From contig CP134874.1 of assembly GCA_037318855.1 (NCBI GenBank), positions 2,294,598 to 2,358,597 on the forward strand: a DNA stretch of 64,000 bases, written 5' to 3'. This document shows, in pieces, positions 48,062 through 54,779 of this stretch. This DNA is from Candidatus Sedimenticola sp. (ex Thyasira tokunagai) (GTDB taxonomy: Bacteria > Pseudomonadota > Gammaproteobacteria > Chromatiales > Chromatiaceae). The translations under genes and the position numbers were made by a program. A model generated the notes under the pieces. The model searched no databases. It had not been told where the DNA came from and saw only the letters and a list, made by a program, of their open reading frames with translations. Every line of letters starts with the position of its first letter. Position 1 is the stretch's first letter.

Positions 48062-48846
48062 GCACGCCTATACTTGATGTCAACGGCCTGTCGATGGATT
48101 TTGGCGGTATCCGCGCGCTCAAACAGCTCGACCTCGATGTTAGATCAGGAGAGATTGTCGCACTGATCGGTCCAAATGGGGCAGGGAAGACCACCTTCTT
48201 CAACTGTGTGACGGGTCTCTACACTCCAACTGCCGGTGATGTTCACCTTAATCCACCTGGTAAAAAGACGATCCGACTGAATGGCCTGAAACCAAATCAG
48301 GTGACCGAGAAGGGGATGGCGCGCACCTTCCAAAATATCCGGCTGTTCCAGAAAATGACGGTGCTGGAGAATGTGATGATTGGCCGCCACTGCCGCACCC
48401 GTTCCCACATTGTAGGCGCTATCTTTCGTACCGAGGCGACACGACGGGAAGAGCAGGAGACAATTGAGCGAAGCTATCATCTACTGGAGAAGGTGGGGCT
48501 TGCTGAATTGGCCGATGAGTTTGCCGGTAACCTCTCCTATGGTGCTCAGCGGCGTTTGGAGATTGGCCGCGCCCTCGCCACCGACCCCTTTCTACTGTTG
48601 CTCGATGAGCCCGCTGCCGGCATGAATCCTCAGGAGACCCGGGAGCTTGACCAGTTGATTAATCGCATACAGTCCGAGGGACAGTCCATTCTGCTTATCG
48701 AACATGATATGAAGCTGGTAATGAGCCTCTCTCATCGGATCTTTGTCATGGATTACGGCACCAAGATAGCCGAGGGAACACCCGAAGAGGTGCGCAATAA
48801 TCCCGATGTAATCAAGGCTTACCTGGGTGATGATAGCGATGCTTGA
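48058..48846 (+). CDS. livG: Branched-chain amino acid ABC transporter ATPase LivG
   Basis: 262 residues. Walker A GPNGAGKTTFFNCVTG, signature NLSYGAQRRLEIGRALA, Walker B FLLLLDEPAAGMNP, and the switch histidine in ILLIEHDMKLVMSL. The C-terminal NPDVIKAYLGDD is typical for LivG. The start overlaps livM (ATGA) and the end overlaps livF (ATGCTTGA). Confidence 0.95.
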   Translation: MSTPILDVNGLSMDFGGIRALKQLDLDVRSGEIVALIGPNGAGKTTFFNCVTGLYTPTAGDVHLNPPGKKTIRLNGLKPNQVTEKGMARTFQNIRLFQKMTVLENVMIGRHCRTRSHIVGAIFRTEATRREEQETIERSYHLLEKVGLAELADEFAGNLSYGAQRRLEIGRALATDPFLLLLDEPAAGMNPQETRELDQLINRIQSEGQSILLIEHDMKLVMSLSHRIFVMDYGTKIAEGTPEEVRNNPDVIKAYLGDDSDA

Positions 48847-49546
48847 GCTTCGCAATATAGAGGCCTACTACGGCAATATTCAGGCCCTGAGGGGCGTTAG
48901 TCTGGAGATTCAGAAGGGGGAGGTTATTACCCTGATCGGCGCCAACGGTGCGGGAAAGAGTACCACTTTGATGTCGGTTTGCGGCATCGTTCCTCCACGC
49001 TCGGGTGAAGTCCTGTTTGAAGGCAGTCCAATCCACAAGGAGAGTCCTGACCGTATCGTTGCGATGGGGATATGTCAGGTTCCTGAAGGGCGCCATATCT
49101 TTCCTCATCTGTCGGTGAGGGAGAATCTCGATATGGGTGCTTTTCTTCGTACCGACAAGGAGGGGATCAAACGTGATATTGACTACGTTTTCTCACTCTT
49201 TCCAATACTATCCGAGCGTACCGGTCAGGCGGGTGGAACCCTCAGCGGGGGAGAGCAGCAGATGCTTGCCATGTCTCGAGCCCTGATGGCAAGACCGCAA
49301 CTGCTGCTGCTTGACGAGCCCTCTATGGGGTTGGCGCCTCTGATCATTAAACAGATATTTGCGATCATCAAGAAGATCAACGAGGAGCACAACACCACTA
49401 TCTTTCTGGTAGAACAGAATGCTAAACAGGCACTACAGATTGCTGATCGTGGCTATGTCATTGAGAACGGCAGAATCACTATCAGTGATCAGGCAGATAA
49501 TCTATTGACCAATCCGGATGTGCAGAAGGCCTACCTGGGAATATGA
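48839..49546 (+). CDS. livF: Branched-chain amino acid ABC transporter ATPase LivF
   Basis: 235 residues from ATG at 48839 (MLELRNIEAYYGNIQALRGV), overlapping the livG stop. Walker A GANGAGKSTTLMSVCG, CQVPEGRHIFPHLSVRENL, signature TLSGGEQQMLAMSRALM, Walker B LLLLDEPSMGLAPL, and FLVEQNAKQALQIADRGYVI. It ends with NPDVQKAYLGI. Last gene of the liv cluster; repeat F begins 28 bases later. Confidence 0.95.
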   Translation: MLELRNIEAYYGNIQALRGVSLEIQKGEVITLIGANGAGKSTTLMSVCGIVPPRSGEVLFEGSPIHKESPDRIVAMGICQVPEGRHIFPHLSVRENLDMGAFLRTDKEGIKRDIDYVFSLFPILSERTGQAGGTLSGGEQQMLAMSRALMARPQLLLLDEPSMGLAPLIIKQIFAIIKKINEEHNTTIFLVEQNAKQALQIADRGYVIENGRITISDQADNLLTNPDVQKAYLGI

Positions 49547-49574
49547 CTAATCAGTGCCAAGAGAAAGCTTCACT

Positions 49575-49861
49575 CGCTGACCGCCAAGGAAGGCTGAAAG
49601 CCGAGGCGGTTAGTCCCCGGTAGTCGCGAGGCGATACTGGATGCCCGGCGTGCGCATAGCGCCAGAGGGAATCCAAAGATCGCATACGAACGCGACGTCA
49701 AGTCATCTCGGGAGTCAGCGACGAAGCAGTAACGAGCTTGCGATGTTATTGCGTAGTGCTGGAGACCGGGACGGCCGGGGCAATAATAGGCTGTCGAAGA
49801 TTGAGTGCAAAAGGGGGACTCGGATGTCCCGTTTTGCATCACGAAATCGAAGACTCGCTTA
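49575..49861 (+). repeat. Structured repeat, subfamily 2, copy F (287 bp)
   Basis: Starts CGCTGACCGCCAAGG and ends GACTCGCTTA. The 5' stem is ACCGCC/GGCGGT with inner GGCT-GAA-AGCC. The last ~120 bases match subfamily 1 with few changes. Left flank CACT, right flank GCAG. Intergenic, after livF. Confidence 0.9.
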
Positions 49862-50033
49862 GCAGGCTTCTTATCCAAAAGTGGCTCTGCACTAAATTGC
49901 TGTTCAACGGGCGTTAAGCTGCTCCTACCAGGAACCCACATTGTGCAACAGGTGTTTTGTACATAGCCATTTATCTAAATTCTCCCACCGGTGTATAGTA
50001 GTCGGCCACTTTCTAAAACCAAGGTTATTTAGT

Positions 50034-50426
50034 GTGTTGATCCGCTACCCTCTTTTTGCCGCTCTCATGTCGCTGGCGACTGCTCTCCAGGCGGATGCTA
50101 TGGAAGATGCCGCCAACGTCTATAGTGAAGGGAATTATGCTAAAGCCTATCCCATGCTGCACACGCTGGCCAAAAAGGGGCAAGACGAGGCTCAGTTCTA
50201 TATCGGTGCGATGCTGGTAGATGGCCTTGGTGTCGATGCCGACCCAAAGAAAGGGGTCTATTGGCTTAATCAGGCGGTGAATCAGGAACATGCAGAAGCT
50301 GCCATCATGTTAAGCAAGATGTACCTGAGTGGTCGAGGCGTTGCCATGAATGTCGATAAGGGCATCCACTATATGGAGCTGGGTGAGAGCTTCAAAAGCG
50401 AAGATGAGAAGGAGGATTGTGAGTGA
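50034..50426 (+). CDS. Small secreted Sel1-repeat protein
   Basis: 130 residues from a GTG at 50034 (LIRYPLFAALMSLATALQAD signal peptide). An AAGG lies about 10 bases upstream. Two to three Sel1/TPR-like repeats: VYSEGNYAKAYPMLHTLAKK, DEAQFYIGAMLVDGLGVDAD, AEAAIMLSKMYLSGRGVAMN. Such proteins act in protein interactions in the periplasm; the partner is unknown. It is isolated between two repeat copies. Confidence 0.75.
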   Translation: MLIRYPLFAALMSLATALQADAMEDAANVYSEGNYAKAYPMLHTLAKKGQDEAQFYIGAMLVDGLGVDADPKKGVYWLNQAVNQEHAEAAIMLSKMYLSGRGVAMNVDKGIHYMELGESFKSEDEKEDCE

Positions 50427-50617
50427 ATTCTTCCTCTTTATGCTCTTGGTAATACCTCCCATCTGAACTCTTCCCCCCTTATCTTCCTAATTCATCGTGA
50501 CAAATTAATGTGCGGGTGTTCACATTACTAGACATTTCCACTTTCAAAACTGCTTTCGCAGACGATAAAGAGTTAAAGCACAACAACTTAGGTAAATGAG
50601 TTCGGAGTATCCGTTCC

Positions 50618-51168
50618 AGTGTAGTGTTCCATACTAAACGGATATTAAGAGACCCACAAAAGATTCAAGTCAAGGCGCAGCCTGCAGTTAATGGTTGCCC
50701 CCTTAACAAAGGCTGTAACGCAGGATTGAATCTTTTGTGGGTCTCCCTCGCTGACCGCCAAGGAAGGCTGAAAGCCGAGGCGGTTAGTCCCCGGTAGTCG
50801 CGAGGCGATACTGGATGCCCGGCGTGCGCATAGCGCCAGAGGGAATCCAAAGATCGCATACGAACGCGACGTCAAGTCATCTCGGGAGTCAGCGACGAAG
50901 CAGTAACGAGCTTGCGATGTTATTGCGTAGTGCTGGAGACCGGGACGGCCGGGGCAATAATAGGCTGTCGAAGATTGAGTGCAAAAGGGGGACTCGGATG
51001 TCCCGTTTTGCATCACGAAATCGAAGACTCGCTTACCGGGCGAGACGAGAAGGCATCATCTGCCGCGTTGCGTCACTTGAAAAGGGCGCGCCATTCCCTG
51101 CGTGACGCGCCTTGCAGCTAATACCTTCTCGTCACGCTTAATTGCCGCTTAGTATGGAACACTACACT
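50618..51168. mobile_element. Modular palindromic element carrying repeat copy G
   Basis: Outer inverted ends AGTGTAGTGTTCCATACTAA (50618-50637, with ACGG following) and the complement at 51145-51168; 23 of 24 bases match. Inside are two hairpin modules: one with arms GAGACCCACAAAAGATTCAA (50649-50668) and its exact complement (50726-50745), and one with arms GACGAGAAGG and CCTTCTCGTC (about 51043-51133). Repeat G sits between the two modules. Without G the element is 264 bp. No coding capacity. No clear target duplication seen. Confidence 0.75.
50749..51035 (+). repeat. Structured repeat, subfamily 2, copy G (287 bp)
   Basis: Same sequence as copy F as far as I can compare by eye. Left flank CCCT, right flank CCGG. 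Inserted into the palindromic element at 50618-51168. Confidence 0.9.
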
Positions 51169-51194
51169 AGATAGCTTCAGGGTGTTTAACCTTT

Positions 51195-51876
51195 ATGGTT
51201 TATGACCGCAGAATATATTATCGATTAAATGATGACCTACCGGCCAAAGTATTTAATCAGGCGGGTGAGGCGATGGATGCACGCATCGTTGAACTTTCTG
51301 TGGGTGGCTTGAAGTTTGAAGCTGACAGTGATGCCCTCGCTGCCAGCCATGGAGAGCGAAGCGAGGGCTGGTAATCCCCGGTAGCCGTGAGGCCGCACTG
51401 CTTACCCGTCGTGCGCGCAGCGCGCCAGAGGGGAAGCAAAGTAGGCATCCGAACACGGCGTCCAGTCAATGGGAACTGACTGCGAAGCGGTAACGAGCTT
51501 GCGATGTTATCGCGTAGCGGTTAGTGACCAGGACGGCCGGGGTACTAATAGGCTGTCGAAGATTGAGTGCAAAAGGGGGACTTGGATGTCCCGTTTTGCA
51601 TCACGAAATCGAAGACTCGCTTAGGTCGATCATATTCAACTACTCGACCAATTTGGGAAAACTGTTTTTCAGGAAAAAATCAGGACCGAATTTTCTCTAC
51701 AACAGGGGAATATGGAAGTATCGGTGACCCTCCATTGTCGACAAGTGTACAAGCGTCGTCTCTCACAACACCTCTACCATATCGGGGTATTGATCCTTAG
51801 TTATGAAGAGAGGGCTGATGAACAGCTCAAAAGCTATATCAGTAACGGAATCAGTACCACAGCAGCTTTCGGTTAA
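51195..51876 (+). pseudogene. PilZ-type protein gene, split by repeat copy C
   Basis: The first part encodes MVYDRRIYYRLNDDLPAKVF and DARIVELSVGGLKFEADSDA, with the RR-xx-R and (D/E)xSxGG pattern of c-di-GMP-binding PilZ domains. The repeat at 51338-51623 interrupts it. The second part resumes VDHIQLLDQFGKTVFQEKI and ends TAA at 51874-51876. Removing the repeat gives DALVDHIQLL in frame; 143 + 253 bases make 131 residues plus stop. Probably a single-domain c-di-GMP effector now inactive. Confidence 0.82.
51338..51623 (+). repeat. Structured repeat, subfamily 1, copy C (286 bp)
   Basis: Subfamily 1 with small changes (GAGGGCTGG in the 5' stem, GCGCGCAGCGCGCC, GGTTAGTGACC, GGGGTACTAATAGG). Left flank CCCT, right flank GGTC. 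Interrupts the PilZ gene in the sense direction. Copy D carries the same changes. Confidence 0.9.
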
Positions 51877-51879
51877 CGG

Positions 51880-52224
51880 TTATTCATACTCACTGGGCAC
51901 CATACACATAAAGACCAGTGGTGAGTCTCCAGTATTGCGGTATTGATGCAGTTCATTGGGCTTTACCAGCAGGAAGTCGCCTTTGGCAACGGCTCTGGGG
52001 GTATCGCCATCAAGCACCTCACCTTCGCCTTCGAGGATATAGTTCAGGTGCTCGGTTTCGTGGCTGTGGTGGGGAGTGTGGCCGCCAGGTTCCAGAGTGA
52101 ATACACGTATAGAGAAGTTGGGCGCACCATCGGCTTTGCCAACGGGCACCTGCTTGATGGCGCCTGCCACATCCTCCATATGAATGGTTTGAGTCTCACA
52201 ATCTTCCAGACGTGTGATCTTCAT
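51880..52224 (-). CDS. Cupin-domain protein
   Basis: 114 residues. A single small cupin barrel: motif 1 GGHTPHHSHETEHLNYILEG, with the metal-binding histidines and glutamate, then GDFLLVKPNELHQYRNTGD as motif 2. A metal-binding protein of unknown ligand or reaction. Its stop lies four bases from the end of the broken PilZ gene on the opposite strand. An ATG at 52224 with a GGAAGAGCA upstream sequence supports the start. Confidence 0.88.
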   Translation of the reverse strand: MKITRLEDCETQTIHMEDVAGAIKQVPVGKADGAPNFSIRVFTLEPGGHTPHHSHETEHLNYILEGEGEVLDGDTPRAVAKGDFLLVKPNELHQYRNTGDSPLVFMCMVPSEYE

Positions 52225-52337
52225 TGCTCTTCCTCATTTTTCATATAAGCGGAACACAGAGGACACTGAGAAGCGCAGAGAACCCAGAAAAAATTATTTT
52301 GGCTATCCATTAGCTTGTTTCTGCTTGTTCCCACCCT

Positions 52338-52623
52338 CGCTGCCAGCCATGGAGAGCGAAGCGAGGGCTGGTAATCCCCGGTAGCCGTGAGGCCGCACTG
52401 CTTACCCGTCGTGCGCGCAGCGCGCCAGAGGGGAAGCAAAGTAGGCATCCGAACACGGCGTCCAGTCAATGGGAACTGACTGCGAAGCGGTAACGAGCTT
52501 GCGATGTTATCGCGTAGCGGTTAGTGACCAGGACGGCCGGGGTACTAATAGGCTGTCGAAGATTGAGTGCAAAAGGGGGACTTGGATGTCCCGTTTTGCA
52601 TCACGAAATCGAAGACTCGCTTA
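52338..52623 (+). repeat. Structured repeat, subfamily 1, copy D (286 bp)
   Basis: Appears identical to copy C. Left flank CCCT, right flank ATCT. Intergenic, upstream of the cupin gene. Confidence 0.9.
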
Positions 52624-52639
52624 ATCTCTTTCCCCAATG

Positions 52640-52702
52640 GGAGAGTGTCGCAAAAGCTCCCTCTCCCCACCGGGGAGAGGGTTGGGGTGAGGGGGGATCA
52701 AT
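52640..52702. repeat. Left half of a BIME-like repeat split by copy H and an IS
   Basis: CTCTCCCCACCGGGGAGAGG, then GGTGAGGGGGGATCAAT. It continues at 54335 beyond repeat H and the IS4-family element. Compare the intact copy at 40044-40180. Confidence 0.75.
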
Positions 52703-52989
52703 CGCTGACCGCCAAGGAAGGCTGAAAGCCGAGGCGGTTAGTCCCCGGTAGTCGCGAGGCGATACTGGATGCCCGGCGTGCGCATAGCGCCAGAGGGAAT
52801 CCAAAGATCGCATACGAACGCGACGTCAAGTCATCTCGGGAGTCAGCGACGAAGCAGTAACGAGCTTGCGATGTTATTGCGTAGTGCTGGAGACCGGGAC
52901 GGCCGGGGCAATAATAGGCTGTCGAAGATTGAGTGCAAAAGGGGGACTCGGATGTCCCGTTTTGCATCACGAAATCGAAGACTCGCTTA
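52703..52989 (+). repeat. Structured repeat, subfamily 2, copy H (287 bp)
   Basis: Same as copies F and G by eye. Left flank CAAT, right flank AGGT. Inserted in a BIME-like repeat whose intact relative at 40044-40180 shows the junction without any duplication. Confidence 0.92.
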
Positions 52990-52998
52990 AGGTATTTT

Positions 52999-54325
52999 CA
53001 CTAGTGTCCGGGGAAATTATTAAATAGATTCAGTTGGTTAGGCATATCGCTATCATCGCTTATAAATTCTGATTCAGTAAGCATATGAAATAATGAGCTT
53101 TTCTCGAATAAGGTCAAGCTCAAGATCTGTAGAATTGTGTAGAGATCTGCGTCGATGTTGAGCCGTTTCTTGATAATGGCCACGAGCACGTACACAGAGA
53201 TGGCAATCCAGATCTGACTTTTTACTGCGTTCTCCGAAGTGCCAAAGAACGATTTAATACGTAGATGTTGCTTTATCCATTTGAAGAACAACTCAACCTG
53301 CCAACGGTACCGGTAGAGATCAGCCACTGTCTGCGCTGGAATGGCAAAGTTGTTGGTCAGGAAATTGAAAGTTTTTCCAGTTTTGGCATCATGGTATTTG
53401 ATACGCCGTAGTGACTGCGGGTAGCCGGTTGCCGTATTGACCCCGGTCAGCACGATGGTCTGATCACACTGCACTCCGCCAGATTTGTCCGCCGGGTGCG
53501 AGTAGCGGCGTTTGTACTTTGTATTGGATTTGGCGCGGATGACAAAGAAACTCCCTGCCATGTGCAAAGCGAAGAGTCGTTCGAAATCCACATAACCGCG
53601 ATCCATGATGTAGAAGGCACCAGGCTCGGGTAGCAAGATATCGAGAACGTTGACGTCATGGAGCTTGCCGTCAGAAATGTGGATAAAGGTCGGGATGTTG
53701 CCCCGAAGATCCAGCAAGGTGTGGAGTTTGACGGCAGACTTGGTGGAACGAAACAATGCCCACGGAAAGACTGACAAGCATAGGTCGATGGTGGATGCGT
53801 CAAGTGCGTAGATTGTATTGTCGAGTTCGAGACCAAGATCTTCGTCAGCATATAGTGGTCGGGCTATGCGAATCAGTGCATGGGCAAAGTCTGCGAAGAT
53901 ACGCCAATCTCGGCGTTCGCTCGCATCCGCCAGAGTGCTTCTGGATATACTGCTACGGATGCCCATATGGTACAGCTTGTCCCTTTGTGCTCGCAGACAG
54001 GCCTCAATATCGCGCAAGCTTTCGCGATAAGTCAGCTGCGCAAAAGCCATGCAGAGGTACTGATCGAGACAAGAGAAAGATTTTTGTAACGGTTGCCATG
54101 GTAGCGGGTGACACATCGCCGAAAGGTGTGCATCGGCAGGTGGTCGATAATCTGTGAAAAAACGAGCTTGCCGACATGCATGGAAACATCCCCAAAATCC
54201 CTGAGAAATGGGTATTTTGAGGGTTTTCTGGACGATTCAAATCGATGACACCCTTAAATTGTTATTTTTACTTTGTCCTACAGGCAATTATAAGGTAGCG
54301 ACACTAGTTTTACCGGACAGTAGTG
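52999..54325 (-). mobile_element. IS4-family insertion sequence (1327 bp)
   Basis: Ends CACTAGTGTCCGG and, from the other side, CACTACTGTCCGG. A 9-bp direct repeat AGGTATTTT flanks it (52990-52998 and 54326-54334). It contains one transposase on the minus strand. It is inserted one 9-bp target away from the end of repeat H. Confidence 0.9.
53001..54181 (-). pseudogene. IS4-family transposase with a one-base frameshift
   Basis: The family-typical start MHVGKLVFSQIIDHLPMHTF begins at 54181 but shifts frame at a run of five T on the plus strand (54081-54085); a sixth base would restore YKKSFSCLDQYLCMAFAQL. The rest (to 53001) is intact: FAQLTYRESLRDIEACLRAQ, first Asp in YALDASTIDLCL, second Asp in FYIMDRGYVDFERL, and the Glu in YRYRWQVELFFKWIKQH. 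The shift may be a mutation, a sequencing error or, less likely, a programmed slip on the A-run. Confidence 0.85.
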
Positions 54326-54334
54326 AGGTATTTT

Positions 54335-54420
54335 ATTGATTTAATACACCCTCATCCTAACCTTCTCCCTCGTAGGGAGAAGGGACTGGAGCTTTTACAA
54401 CATCCTCCATAGGGAGAGAT
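54335..54420. repeat. Right half of the split BIME-like repeat
   Basis: ATTGATTTAATACACCCTCA, CCTTCTCCCTCGTAGGGAGA and GGGACTGGAGCTTTTACAAC, matching 40093-40180 closely. Confidence 0.75.
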
Positions 54421-54442
54421 AATGATGTTTTACAAGAACAGT

Positions 54443-54727
54443 CGCTGCCAGCCATGGAGAGCGAAGCGAAGGCTGGTAATCCCCGGTAGCCGTGAGGCCG
54501 CACTGCTTACCCGTCGTGCGCGTAGCGCGCCAGAGGGGAAGCAAAGTAGGCATCCGAACACGGCGTCCAGTCACTGGGAACTGACTGCGAAGCGGTAACG
54601 AGCTTGCGATGTTATCGCGTAGCGTCAGTGACCAGGACGGCCGGGGCACTAATAGGCTGTCGAAGATTGAGTGCAAAAGGGGGACTTGGATGTCCCGTTT
54701 TGCATCACGAAATCGAAGACTCGCTTA
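54443..54727 (+). repeat. Structured repeat, subfamily 1, copy E (285 bp)
   Basis: Like copies A and B, with TCACTGGGAAC and one base deleted (GCGTAGCGTCAGTG instead of GCGTAGCGGTCAGTG). Left flank CAGT, right flank GAAA. Intergenic, downstream of valS. Confidence 0.9.
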
Positions 54728-54779
54728 GAAAAATCTTTTCTCTGTTTTCTCTGTTTTCAGCTTCTGGGGCAATGCCGGA

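Noticed and set aside
53001..54181. Programmed -1 frameshifting for the IS4 transposase
   Set aside because: The family normally uses a single frame and no downstream stimulatory structure is obvious; mutation or sequencing error is simpler.
49575..54727. Clustered repeats as a CRISPR array
   Set aside because: Units are ~286 bp with irregular, long and unrelated gaps; there are no short regular repeats or spacers and no cas genes.
4878..54727. Short open frames within the structured repeats (for example GLGCPVLHHEIEDSL-type peptides)
   Set aside because: Differences between the subfamilies preserve base pairing rather than codons, and the frames break at copy ends.
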